Positions 9,201 to 17,446 of a stretch of 64,000 nt of DNA are shown here, piece after piece. Each line of letters starts with the position of its first letter. The stretch's first letter is position 1. The stretch is from Akkermansia massiliensis (GTDB lineage: Bacteria > Verrucomicrobiota > Verrucomicrobiia > Verrucomicrobiales > Akkermansiaceae), in NCBI RefSeq assembly GCF_018847375.1, contig NZ_CP072036.1, positions 744,001-808,000 of the forward strand, in the 5' to 3' direction. Made by a program: the position numbers and the translations under genes. Below the pieces are notes generated by a model. That model saw only the letters and a program-made list of their open reading frames with translations. It was not told the origin of the DNA and made no database searches.

Positions 9201-12200
9201 AGGAATCAGATACCGTCACGGAACCGTTCACCACCGCCGTTTCAGGAACCGCAACGACCCCTGCCCCCGTACCGGCGTTTACGGTCCTGTCCGTCACGAT
9301 GTGGAGCGCATAACCGGGATTGATGGTCATGCCTCCCCCCGCTGCGCCCCACTCCTGCGCCGTGCCGTCGGAGGCGATGCCCCGCGTCACTCCCAGATTC
9401 AAGTTGGTTCCTCCGTACAGGACGGCGCTCGTTTTCACGTTGAGGCTGTTGAAGCCCAGCGTCCCCTCCTGGAGCACCAGGCGGTTGACCGCGGCCGTAT
9501 GGATGTACTGTGCTCCCGTGCCCGTCTTGGTCAGGGAAAGGGTTTCCCTGCTTGCGGCCGTCACCTTGCCGGAGGTAGCGGAACCATACGTGGATGCCGT
9601 CCCGAAGACACCGGCAAAATACAGTTTTTCCGTACCATCCACATCCAGCGTCAGCGTACTGTTGGAGTTGGTCAGCACGCGCAGCGTATCCACTTCGCTC
9701 CCCACCGTGTAAGTCTTGCCGTAATACTCGCTGTCCTGCGTTTTCCCGATCAAATCCCCTTGCAGCCCCGCCAGAACGGCATCCTTCTGCACCAGCAGGA
9801 TGTGGTAAAGGTCCATGCGTTCCTTTCCTTCAAAAACGGTGCCGTTGTCCGCCGCGTTCACGGTATGGGCGCGCGTCAGGTCCACCTTGGCGTTCCGCAG
9901 CGCATCGTCTTCCACGATGAGCTGTACGGCGCCGGGCTTCCGGATGGCCAGGATGTCGTTGTTGGCATCCGCATTGGCGGGGGAGTCCGCCTCGGAATAC
10001 AGAATGTAGTTGTCCAGCTTGACCGTGCCGGTAAAATTGGACTTTTCCCCCGGGGCCAGGCTTTCATCGCAGATGTGGAACATGCTTACCCACTTGTCCT
10101 GGCCGCCCGCCGTCGTGGAGGTATAGCCCATCAGCGTCAGTTCCCCATAGCCGTCCAGCCTGCCGGTCAGGGACAGCGTGCGCCAGTGGCGGGAAGTCAG
10201 GTAATCCCACTGGTAGCCGGAGGAACCTGCGCCGGGCAGGTCTTCCTTCTCCGCCAGGGAAAGGGGGGAGTAGCCGATGACCACCTTCGCCGTGTCCTTG
10301 GAGGACGTCCCGATCCGGATGTTGTTGGCAATGGAGGGGTTGCGGTAAGAGGAATCCAGCTCCGTGGCAAAGGGGTAGTTGACATACAGTTCCGTTCCGT
10401 CCGCCATGCGGATGTCCCCGGCGCCCAGGGCTCCTTCACGGGCGGCCAGAATACTGCCCTCACGGATTTCCGTTCCGCCGGAAAAAGTATTGCCGGTAGC
10501 CAGGGTAAGCATGCCTGCGCCCTCCTTGACCAGCTCGCCCGCGTGGTCCGGTCCGGCGTCCGCAATGCTGCCTGCGCCGCCGTCCGCGGCGTGGAAGACA
10601 TAGCCCATGCCGCCGTTCGCCTCCTTGTCCACGGAGACCGTCAGGCTGGAGACGCGCACCGTTCCGTCAAGGATGACGTCAAAGCCGTCCACGGCGTGGC
10701 CGGATAAATCCTGCATGCCGAAGAAGACTTCACGCTCCCCGTTGCGGAACGTCAGGCCGCCTTCCCACGGGCTGGCGCCCGCCGCCCCGTCGGACCACAC
10801 GCTGCCGTCCGGAACCTTGGACCCGTTCCCCTGCCAGACGTAGTAATTGAACTTGTCCGCGTCAAAATAGGTGCCTTCCAGGGAAGTGGAATCCAGCCCG
10901 GTCACGAGCATCTGCCATTGGCCTCCCCCCTGCACATTCAGGGTCAGTCCGCTGTAAACGTCCAGCTCCCGGTAAATCCAGCTGCCGTCGGCATCCCTGC
11001 CCGTGGCGTACCTGACCTTTTCCCGCTGCACGGCGTCCGCAAAGAAGAGGGTATTCCCCTCCGTCACGGAAACCAGCTTGCGGGATTCTCCGGATTGAAT
11101 GCCGGATGCGGGCATGATTACCGTCAGCAGGCTGCCCTCCGCAAATTGCACGGAAGAATCCAGTTGAAACGTTCCGTCCACATCCAGAACCAGCCCCTTG
11201 TTGAAGACAAGCGTTCCGGCGGACCGCCAGTTCATTCCCCCCAGCCGGGAAGCCGCTTCATGGTAATCCAGCGCGAGGATGGCCCCTGCCGCAATGTCCA
11301 GCAAGCCGCCGGAGGAAGTGGAAAAGGAATTCCCTACGGTCAGGGCCCCATCCGCCCCCAGGCGGAAAACGCCGCCCTGAATGTCCAGACTGCCCAGCCG
11401 GCCAGAATAAACGGTTTGCTCCCCGCTTCCCTTCTTGACCAGATTGATGACTCCGGTGCCGTCCGCCTCCACAAGCTGGGTATTCTTGTAGCTCTCATTC
11501 TTCTCCGTCCCCACGTAGTAGCCGCCGTCCGCGCCCGCCGCGCCGATCATTCCCTTGAATTCATGGTTCTCCGCACCGTCAATGGTCAGGGTAGCGGCAG
11601 TCCCATTGCCCACCGTCACGCGAGAGGAGGAACCGGCCGTGGCCCCTTCCAGGCCGGAGACGGTCAAATCACCCTCCAGCTTCAGGATCACCATGGAGGG
11701 GGTCCCTGCACTGTCCGTCAGCCAGCCTCCCAGCCCGGCGGGGTCCTTGCCGCCCTGGCGGATCACGGACAGGTCCATGACCGTGGCGTTCATATTCCCC
11801 GCCGCCTGAAGCTGGACGGGCGTATTATACCCCTCGGAGGAGAGGCTGGAACGCGGCGCCGCCGCCTGGACCACGCCGCTGAAACCGCCCATGTCCGCGC
11901 CCGTCAGGTCAAAATTGCTTACCCGGCTGCGGCTGGTGTTCTCAAACACCAGCGTCCCCGTACCGGAAACGGTACCCTCTAAAAAAGCCGTGCGCGCCGT
12001 AGAGCTCGTGAAGCCCAGATACACCTTGGAGCCGGGGCCGCCGTCCATCCGGATATTCAGGCCGTAATGCTTTTCCTTGTTGCCGCCGTCGCTGACATTG
12101 ACACTGTCCAGGAAAATATCTCCGGAACCCTCCATCCGCACCGTTCCGTCAAATCCTTCCTCCAGGACAACGCTTCCACCCCCGGTCACGGTGATGTCCT

Positions 12201-12396
12201 GCGCCGCACGCGGAGCCGCGGCAAGGCTGCCGGGGCCGGAAACCGCAACGGCGTTCTCTGCAAGATGCAGCCCGGATTCCGGCTTCTCCCGGTCCCCATG
12301 GCTTTCCGCCTGTCCGTCCTCCTCCCTTGCCTCTTTCTCCCCGTCTGAAGAACCGGAATTTTCCTTCAGCGAGTCAGAAAGAAGGGGTATGACGGC
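6286..12396 (-). CDS. Giant beta-strand-repeat protein with PEP-CTERM tail (main part, separated from its signal peptide by a frameshift)
   Basis: The open frame runs from just after a TAA at 12397-12399 to the stop at 6286-6288; its first usable start is GTG 12189 (1967 aa), but the codons upstream of it (12190-12396) also look coding: an acidic, Glu-rich linker leading smoothly into the repeat region. No signal peptide exists in this frame. The bulk is repetitive beta-strand sequence; two clear autotransporter-associated repeats read GAGTLVMETANTYSGGTEI and GAGMLTLATGNTFSGGTEI, each followed by ALGTGEIRM or ALGAGDIRM. The last 25 residues are a PEP-CTERM signal: VPEPGTASVALLGLGALLL then RRRRS. 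PEP-CTERM proteins are cleaved by an exosortase and attached at the surface. The exported N-terminal part is encoded by the adjoining frame at 12374-12955, so this is most likely one gene broken by a one-base shift near 12400. Confidence 0.8.
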   Translation of the reverse strand, partial: AVIPLLSDSLKENSGSSDGEKEAREEDGQAESHGDREKPESGLHLAENAVAVSGPGSLAAAPRAAQDITVTGGGSVVLEEGFDGTVRMEGSGDIFLDSVNVSDGGNKEKHYGLNIRMDGGPGSKVYLGFTSSTARTAFLEGTVSGTGTLVFENTSRSRVSNFDLTGADMGGFSGVVQAAAPRSSLSSEGYNTPVQLQAAGNMNATVMDLSVIRQGGKDPAGLGGWLTDSAGTPSMVILKLEGDLTVSGLEGATAGSSSRVTVGNGTAATLTIDGAENHEFKGMIGAAGADGGYYVGTEKNESYKNTQLVEADGTGVINLVKKGSGEQTVYSGRLGSLDIQGGVFRLGADGALTVGNSFSTSSGGLLDIAAGAILALDYHEAASRLGGMNWRSAGTLVFNKGLVLDVDGTFQLDSSVQFAEGSLLTVIMPASGIQSGESRKLVSVTEGNTLFFADAVQREKVRYATGRDADGSWIYRELDVYSGLTLNVQGGGQWQMLVTGLDSTSLEGTYFDADKFNYYVWQGNGSKVPDGSVWSDGAAGASPWEGGLTFRNGEREVFFGMQDLSGHAVDGFDVILDGTVRVSSLTVSVDKEANGGMGYVFHAADGGAGSIADAGPDHAGELVKEGAGMLTLATGNTFSGGTEIREGSILAAREGALGAGDIRMADGTELYVNYPFATELDSSYRNPSIANNIRIGTSSKDTAKVVIGYSPLSLAEKEDLPGAGSSGYQWDYLTSRHWRTLSLTGRLDGYGELTLMGYTSTTAGGQDKWVSMFHICDESLAPGEKSNFTGTVKLDNYILYSEADSPANADANNDILAIRKPGAVQLIVEDDALRNAKVDLTRAHTVNAADNGTVFEGKERMDLYHILLVQKDAVLAGLQGDLIGKTQDSEYYGKTYTVGSEVDTLRVLTNSNSTLTLDVDGTEKLYFAGVFGTASTYGSATSGKVTAASRETLSLTKTGTGAQYIHTAAVNRLVLQEGTLGFNSLNVKTSAVLYGGTNLNLGVTRGIASDGTAQEWGAAGGGMTINPGYALHIVTDRTVNAGTGAGVVAVPETAVVNGSVTVSDSSFLYFDCSILPSELQEHPLLAVKGLEDIADSGRLNLNGDILVRFGGYDFGEADTVDKKYYLATTESGIYVDGALGGFQTRTISIGNGWFGIIKVSGDNMNLVMTVTNTPIRTWYNGENRSEGEYVAATDNVWFANELPEGEGTDRNHWLEGLDKNLGLNGFYRDTYHVAFGAEGAGKTGMVEREEGKDYNVVLIRGEVRPASIRVKDDVNYIFRAHADGGLIADGELPDDYETSNWKTILTKDGAGTLVMETANTYSGGTEINGGRVVMRDAGALGTGEIRMFDGTSLALDYQSGGFIQKVALLNNLLTVAEDSVVTVSHTDRVIGGVISTVRGDSTANLVLQHANGSGQTVFQLDDGSKFHGKISMSGTQDGQGTVQACLDRNTWEEAGFDLSLNGVQSTILHLDSVEDVHHITLAGIMGQDEASFVTTEASAGRDSSTTLFLAVGTQDRIYCGNVGFGQYIDMYDTGLRHDSGYISLVKTGIFSQTVGNARLASLQIDAGSLKVVNTLLLAGELSVAQDGNLVVGHDEWQGLYDYDVQVNDGGVLRLGSGFGSLTGTPYTEDGVQKTGNTILLNGGGVLGMLDADWSNENEMVVNAGGKAFVLDTTGYDPDSMTASGNSHVMTLNGTVKPGGASGIIIVKNGNAGKNGRVVLGAANTWDGVYQVTDHAALELAHAGALNTKAGVELQGAASRLDVKAGTVSYAASVKLAGAGASVNTLNSSSLSDISVAVTARTGAASSTVERAFLGSSAGAGIVQGAGSAARALFNGVNVNVRTGAALAHTEFSGSVLEVAAGQEARVTDMLIHAADSGIRLGAFSSLAVTGVSTTDAVPNLNVSYADGNFSMTAPDAWTTNVLITGAGQASVDFSGGVNLLLTECSGSLIEKLVEARVSTINFVLYDGSLTNAFSGDYSLASVLYDAALKNAGFILANGDSWMRDGVVTLVRTVPEPGTASVALLGLGALLLRRRRS

Positions 12397-12955
12397 TTAC
12401 CTTGAAAGAGTTATAACTCTTGGAGCGGTTATTTCCCGATACCAGGGCATTTGCCAGCACGCCGTGCACCAGTTTCACCTGCGCATCTTCGTGGCTCTGG
12501 AACGTGTATTCCTGGTCCATGTGGGAGACGGCCACCTTCTTCCGGTAAAGTTCGGCTGGCCTGCTCTTCCGCTTGAGGCTCCACTTACCTTCCGGATTCA
12601 GCGGGAAAGCGGGACTGACCAGGGCCAGACGCTCCGGTTCCGTTTTTCCGGCATTTCCGGATACCGGCTCCATGGCGGCGCTCACCATTTTTCCATGGCT
12701 GTTTTCAAAATAGAACGCGCCGGAGTCTTCCCGGAGCCCGTTCTTTCCGGCTGCATACCGCACCAGCAAACCGCCTCCCTGCTCCAGTTTTTCATAATCC
12801 GCCAGGTTCAGCAGGTATTCATTGTCATCCAGAACCACCGCGCCGTCCTCCGCCAGCGGAACTTTTTCTCCGGACCACGGCTTGCCCTCGGCCAGGGACG
12901 CTCCCGCACACATCCCCAGAACACCGACGAAACAGGTAATAAAAGCAATATTCAT
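12374..12955 (-). CDS. N-terminal part (signal peptide and head domain) of the split giant PEP-CTERM protein
   Basis: Starting at ATG 12955, 193 aa. The beginning, MNIAFITCFVGVLGMCAGASLA, is a signal peptide; an ATG one codon upstream (12958) is an equal alternative. The remainder is a soluble region with segments such as DDNEYLLNLADYEKL and GGLLVRYAAGKNG, ending RSKSYNSFKVSRHTPSF. The frame stops at 12374, inside the start of the giant repeat frame, overlapping it by 23 bases. Removing one A at about 12396 (the AA of GGTAAGCC on the coding strand) would join the two frames as SFKV-AVIPLLSDSLKEN. Because the large frame has no signal peptide and this short frame has no other obvious purpose, they are interpreted as one gene. 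An independent short secreted protein remains possible. Confidence 0.6.
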   Translation of the reverse strand: MNIAFITCFVGVLGMCAGASLAEGKPWSGEKVPLAEDGAVVLDDNEYLLNLADYEKLEQGGGLLVRYAAGKNGLREDSGAFYFENSHGKMVSAAMEPVSGNAGKTEPERLALVSPAFPLNPEGKWSLKRKSRPAELYRKKVAVSHMDQEYTFQSHEDAQVKLVHGVLANALVSGNNRSKSYNSFKVSRHTPSF

Positions 12956-13233
12956 CATGATGACGGATAAAAAGGAGCGCGGCGTATACACCCTGGTTTT
13001 CTGGCTGTCAAATGGAATGTCTGTTTTTTTCCATCCCGCTGGAACACAATACCATACCCGGGACGATCTGCCCATCTCCCGTAAAAACGGGAAAAAACGG
13101 GGCATCAGGACGCTTCATAAAAACCGCCAGCCTTGTAAAAAAATTCCCTGCCGCAGCCCGGTTTCTCCCGGAAGCGCGAAACAAGAAACGGAAAAGGGAA
13201 CGCGTGCCTCCGCGGCGGAAAAGAGGTCCGGAA

Positions 13234-13563
13234 TCAGGCCATCATGTCCATGTTCGGATCCTTCCAGGCCGGGTCATACCCCTTGGCATAGCTGAACACA
13301 TGCTTGTGCATGTATTCAAAATACTGCTCCTTCTGCATGGGGGTAAGCCGCTCCCAGATGGCCACGTTCAAGGCGCGGCACACCTTCTGCATCATTTTCA
13401 AGGTAAGCTGGCGTCCCTGCCGGGCCTTTTGAACCTGCTTGTGGGTAAGCTGTTCCGGGGAAATCTCCACCAGGTCGTGGTTGGTCAGATGCCAGCGCTT
13501 CATCAATTCGTCCAAAGGCTGTTCTCCGTGGTTGCGTCCGGTTTCTGTAGCTTCCTCTTCCAT
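13234..13563 (-). CDS. Small helix-turn-helix (XRE-like) protein
   Basis: 109 aa from ATG 13563, chosen because AAAGG lies 5 bases upstream on the coding strand; longer in-frame starts run into the ribonuclease D promoter. The central part (LTNHDLVEISPEQLTHKQVQKA, then LTLKMMQKVCRALNV) has the spacing of a Cro/CI-type helix-turn-helix, with the second block matching the helix following the recognition helix. The C-terminal tail (YFEYMHKHVFSYAKGYDP) is aromatic-rich. It is divergent from the ribonuclease D gene, 126 bases away. The binding site and targets cannot be told from the sequence. Confidence 0.7.
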   Translation of the reverse strand: MEEEATETGRNHGEQPLDELMKRWHLTNHDLVEISPEQLTHKQVQKARQGRQLTLKMMQKVCRALNVAIWERLTPMQKEQYFEYMHKHVFSYAKGYDPAWKDPNMDMMA

Positions 13564-13688
13564 GCGCCTTTCTTCGTGCCCTATTTCCGGGAAATAGGCA
13601 ATACATGATTGCCCCATCAGCACTTTTTTTGCATTTCCAGTTGCCCGGCGTGCTGATACATGGTTCAATCCCGCTCTGTTGCAATAAG

Positions 13689-14747
13689 ATGATTAGCGAG
13701 AAAGAGGAATTACTGGAATGGCGCAAGCGCGCCACCGCACAGCCCACGGGACGGGTAGTCCTGGACCTGGAGGCAGACAGCCTGCACCGCTATCAGGAAA
13801 AGATCTGCCTGATCCAGTACGCGGATGAAACGGGCTCCTGCCTGATCGACCCTCTCTCCATTGAAGACATGGGGCCGTTTTACAACTGGCTGAAGGAAAC
13901 GGAAGTCTGGATGCACGGGGCGGATTATGACATGAGCCTCTTCCAGAACGCCTGGGAAACGCTGCCCGCCATGATCTGGGATACCCAGACGGCGGCGCGC
14001 CTGCTGGGCTTCCGCCAGTTCGGGCTGGCCGCCCTGGTGGAACATTTCCACGGCGTAGCCCTGAGCAAGTCCTCCCAAAAGGCGGACTGGGCGCGGCGCC
14101 CCCTTTCCCCGACCATGGTCACCTATGCCCTGAACGACGTGAATTACATGCTGGACATGGCGGACAAACTGACGGCCGCCCTCCGGGAAAAAGGACGCAT
14201 GGGCTGGTTTGAAGAGATTTGCAGGCACTCCATGGACCGAGCCCGGGAACGCCATCTGGCCGGCCATCAGGACCCCTGGCGCATCCAGGGCTGCGGCAAG
14301 CTGAACAGGAAAGGGCTGGCCGCCCTCCGGGAACTGTGGACATGGCGCGATGCGGAGGCTAAAGCGTGGGACAAGCCCGCGTTCATGGTCTGCTCCAACG
14401 CGGACCTCATCCAGTGGAGCCTCGCCCTTCAGGAACAGCGCACCGTGACTCCTCCGCCCCGCTTCCACTCCCACAGGCGCAGCCGGTTCATGGACGCCCT
14501 CCAGAAATTTTACCTGCTGGATGAAGACGACTATCCCTGCCGCCCGCGCATCCAGCGCCGCCAGCATTCCGACCAGTTTGAGGCCAATCTGGCGCGCCTG
14601 TCCAAGCTCAGGGATGAAAAGGCTGAAGAACTGGGCATGGAAGGCTCCTTCCTGATTACCCGGGCCTCCCTGGAAGCCATTGCGGAAGACAGGGAAAAAG
14701 GCGTCTCCACCCTGCTGAACTGGCAGAAGGAAGCCCTGGGCTTTTAA
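13689..14747 (+). CDS. rnd: Ribonuclease D
   Basis: 352 aa from ATG 13689. The DEDD 3'-5' exonuclease motifs are visible: VLDLEADSL (Exo I), HGADYDMSLF (Exo II) and YALNDVNYMLDM (Exo III, DEDDy type with Tyr four residues before Asp). The C-terminal half (GKLNRKGLAALRELWTWRDAEA) is the HRDC-type region that helps bind RNA. RNase D trims the 3' ends of tRNA precursors and other stable RNAs in the cytoplasm. Length is close to that of the E. coli enzyme. The frame upstream of 13689 is open but has no coding character. It is divergent from the HTH gene. Confidence 0.92.
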   Translation: MISEKEELLEWRKRATAQPTGRVVLDLEADSLHRYQEKICLIQYADETGSCLIDPLSIEDMGPFYNWLKETEVWMHGADYDMSLFQNAWETLPAMIWDTQTAARLLGFRQFGLAALVEHFHGVALSKSSQKADWARRPLSPTMVTYALNDVNYMLDMADKLTAALREKGRMGWFEEICRHSMDRARERHLAGHQDPWRIQGCGKLNRKGLAALRELWTWRDAEAKAWDKPAFMVCSNADLIQWSLALQEQRTVTPPPRFHSHRRSRFMDALQKFYLLDEDDYPCRPRIQRRQHSDQFEANLARLSKLRDEKAEELGMEGSFLITRASLEAIAEDREKGVSTLLNWQKEALGF

Positions 14748-14930
14748 CCGGCCCCGTCTTTCCGGCGCGCTTCCGGCATTTCCCCCTGAACCGGACCTTC
14801 CACGGCAGAAATGCCCCGCCGGCTGCGTCATGACTCAACGGGGGTGATTTGCCGCTTTTCCTCCTCCTGCCCCATCCCTTAGGATAGGGCCCCTCCGCCC
14901 CCTGCACCACTTACCTATTCACCTGACAAC

Positions 14931-16238
14931 ATGTACCGTCCCCTCATCATCCTCGGCCTTCTGGGAGCCTTCGCCGCCCAGGGCAGACAGGCAGGAACCG
15001 AAATGCTCCGCCCGGACCAGCCGGAACCTCCGGCCCACCTGCTGGCGGACATCAATTTGCTGGGCGGGGATTACGGGGACGAGACGGCCCCCATCCCCAA
15101 CGATTCCCTTACGCAGGCCCTGACCGGCCTCCACTCCAAAGCGCACCGCGCGGGACTGGAATTCCTGGTGGAAAACGCCTTTTCCTACAACTCCATCCAC
15201 CACCCGGCTCCGGACAAGCCCGGCACCCAGCTCTGGTACCTGCTGCACGCACACGCCAATTACCGCCTCATCCAGGCGCCCAGCAACCGGGAAACGTGGC
15301 TGAAACTGGAGCTTTCAGGCTCCACTGCGCTGACCGGAAAGACGTGGAGGGGCGGCAACATGAATGACGCCATCGGCCTGACGGGAGACACGCATACGGA
15401 CATCTTCGGGGAAAGAATCTTCTTCCTGCCGGAAATAGCGCTCCTGCAAACCTTCAACCGGGGAAAAAGCGCCATAATCGCGGGCGTGGTGAACCAGACG
15501 AATTATTTTGACACCAACAGCTACGCCAATTCCTCCTTCGGCCAGTTCTGCGCCTCCCCCTTCGTCAACAACCAGGTGATTCCCATGGCGGATTCCAACT
15601 TGGGCGTCATCTTCCAGCACCAGTTCCACGAGCAGTGGTACGCCATGCTGGGCGGCAACTTCACCAGCTGCCCCCAGAACGCCTCCCCGCTGAAACACAC
15701 GGACGGCAAGAATTTCAACATCCTGGCGGAACTGGCGTGGGTGCATGATTCCGGCGCCGTCAAGCTCACCCCCTTCATGGCCCGCATCAACGAACTGCCG
15801 GACGGGGAGGAAAGGAAGAACCTCCACACCGTGGCCGGCATCGCCCTGAACGTGGAGCAGCAGCTTGGCGGCAGCCCGTGGAAGGCCTTCTGCCGCGCGG
15901 GCTGGAGCGATTCCACGCGGGACAACTTCTGCGGCGCCGCCGTCCAATGGTCCGGCGGCTTCGTTTGCAGCCAGCCTCTCCAGCACCTGGGCGTCTGCGA
16001 GGAAGGGGAAGCCAACCAGTTCGGCATTGCCCTGGCCGTGACCCGCCCGGACGACGGGAGCATGGCGGAAGGCCGTTCCAGAAGCAAAAAGGAAGTGGTG
16101 ATGGAATGCCACTATAACATTTCCGTGACTCCCTGGTTCCTGATCCAGCCCTCCCTGCTGTGGATTTCCAACCCCGCGGGCCGGGACGACACCGGAAACG
16201 CCAGCGTCTTCCGGCTCCAAACCATCCTGACGTTTTAA
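14931..16238 (+). CDS. OprB-like carbohydrate porin
   Basis: 435 aa. The signal peptide is about residues 1-18 (MYRPLIILGLLGAFAAQG). The mature part consists of alternating strands and loops, and the chain ends in Phe (LQTILTF), the C-terminal signature recognised by the BAM complex. Segments such as VVNQTNYFDTNSYANSSFGQF and WYAMLGGNF resemble OprB, the family of sugar-permitting outer-membrane porins. Substrate preference is not visible. It follows rnd by 183 bases on the same strand without an obvious shared transcript. Confidence 0.78.
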   Translation: MYRPLIILGLLGAFAAQGRQAGTEMLRPDQPEPPAHLLADINLLGGDYGDETAPIPNDSLTQALTGLHSKAHRAGLEFLVENAFSYNSIHHPAPDKPGTQLWYLLHAHANYRLIQAPSNRETWLKLELSGSTALTGKTWRGGNMNDAIGLTGDTHTDIFGERIFFLPEIALLQTFNRGKSAIIAGVVNQTNYFDTNSYANSSFGQFCASPFVNNQVIPMADSNLGVIFQHQFHEQWYAMLGGNFTSCPQNASPLKHTDGKNFNILAELAWVHDSGAVKLTPFMARINELPDGEERKNLHTVAGIALNVEQQLGGSPWKAFCRAGWSDSTRDNFCGAAVQWSGGFVCSQPLQHLGVCEEGEANQFGIALAVTRPDDGSMAEGRSRSKKEVVMECHYNISVTPWFLIQPSLLWISNPAGRDDTGNASVFRLQTILTF

Positions 16239-16367
16239 GAGCCGCCGGAACAGCCGCGGAAGGCTTCCGCCCCCATGGCGGCACGGCAGACTTTCTTTTG
16301 CCCGTTGTTGATTTACCTGGAACAGGGGAGCGTCTTTCTCTACAATGCACGGCTAGTCTCTCCCGTC

Positions 16368-16886
16368 ATGCCCTCCAACCGCCATTCATACACGGTCCTG
16401 GCAGCCGCCTGCGCCTGCGTGCTTGCCGTGTGCGCCTTCCTTTTCTGGCAGAACCGGCAGAAGAAAGACAAACTTGCGCGGCAGTATGCGGAACTTTCCA
16501 TGCCGCCGCCCGCACAGGGCGGCACTCCGGCGCAGCAGAAGGCCCTGCTTGAAATACTCAGCGGGAAACGGGAGGCCGTTTCTCAGGAAAACCTCCTTTC
16601 CCCCGAAACACGGGAGGCCGCTCCCCAGTACCGTAAAAAGACGGAAGGGCCGCCGCCCCGGGGCCGAGAAAAAATCTTTCCCGTCCCGCCGGGGCATGCT
16701 AAGGTAGCAAGCGATGAATCATGCCGATTTAGACCAGTTGCTGATCCTTCAGGAAAAAGATGTGCGGATCTCCAAACTCCGGAAGGAGCTGGCCTCCCTG
16801 CCGGAACAGAGAACGCGCCTCCTGCGCCAGATGGAGGCCATCAAGCAGAAGGCCCTGGCCGCCAAGCAGGAAGTCGCGAGCGTTGA
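16368..16886 (+). CDS. Putative single-pass membrane protein, C-terminal part overlaps next gene
   Basis: From ATG 16368, 172 aa. The N-terminus has one clear transmembrane segment ([19 protein letters not shown]) followed by a basic stretch (NRQKKDK) and a Pro-rich soluble region. Coding quality is good up to about 16700, but the frame then continues 173 bases into the zinc-ribbon gene, where the reading looks like a shadow of that gene. The original stop may have been lost, or the frame may be shifted. No family is recognised. Treat the N-terminal 110 residues as the supported part. Confidence 0.4.
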   Translation: MPSNRHSYTVLAAACACVLAVCAFLFWQNRQKKDKLARQYAELSMPPPAQGGTPAQQKALLEILSGKREAVSQENLLSPETREAAPQYRKKTEGPPPRGREKIFPVPPGHAKVASDESCRFRPVADPSGKRCADLQTPEGAGLPAGTENAPPAPDGGHQAEGPGRQAGSRER

Positions 16887-17415
16887 GAAGAGCATACGGG
16901 ACGTGGAAGCCGCCGTTGAAACCAAGCGCGCCTACATCGGCAAGATGAAAACCCTCCAGTCCAACACCCGGAAAAACGAGGAATACCAGATGTGCATTCA
17001 GGAGGTGGAGAAGACGGAAGCCGCCATTGACGCCCTGGAAACCTCCGAGCTGGAGCTGATGGAACGCCTGGAAACCGCGAAAACGGATATGGAGCAGAAA
17101 ATCCGGCGCGCGCGGGACGCCCAGCGCGAGATGGAGGAAACGCTGGCCCGCTTTGACCGGACGGCGGAAACGGACAAGGAGCTTCTGGACCACTTGAATG
17201 CGGAACGCGCGGACCTGGCCGCCGCCGTTCCGGAGGATTCCCTGGGGGAATACGAACGGATGACCAAAAGCAAGGGAGTCCCGGTCATTGTGCCGATGGA
17301 TGAAAAAGGCCACTGCGGCGGCTGCCACATGGTCATTACGGACAACGCCCGCATGAAGGTGCTGGGCGGCCACGAAACCGTTTACTGCGACAGCTGCCAC
17401 CGCATCCTCCACTGA
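16714..17415 (+). CDS. Coiled-coil protein with C-terminal C4 zinc ribbon (CT398/DUF164-like)
   Basis: 233 aa. Residues 1-180 are almost entirely heptad-rich helix ([20 protein letters not shown] onward), predicted to form an antiparallel coiled coil. The C-terminus carries CGGCHMVIT ... YCDSCHRIL, a four-cysteine zinc ribbon. This arrangement matches the family typified by chlamydial CT398 and Helicobacter HP0958, which act as scaffolds or chaperones; the partner here is unknown. It lies upstream of lpxK with a gap of 31 bases on the same strand. Confidence 0.85.
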   Translation: MNHADLDQLLILQEKDVRISKLRKELASLPEQRTRLLRQMEAIKQKALAAKQEVASVEKSIRDVEAAVETKRAYIGKMKTLQSNTRKNEEYQMCIQEVEKTEAAIDALETSELELMERLETAKTDMEQKIRRARDAQREMEETLARFDRTAETDKELLDHLNAERADLAAAVPEDSLGEYERMTKSKGVPVIVPMDEKGHCGGCHMVITDNARMKVLGGHETVYCDSCHRILH

Positions 17416-17446
17416 CGGAGTTTCCAGGCGCGCCGCCGGGCTTATC

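Noticed and set aside
8116-10707. An 863-aa frame on the plus strand, opposite the giant PEP-CTERM protein
   Set aside because: Antisense shadow without any domain; the opposite strand carries repeats and sorting signal.
6286-12189. Repeats considered as a possible CRISPR or tandem DNA array
   Set aside because: The similarity is at protein level (beta-strand repeats), with irregular spacing and no identical direct repeats.
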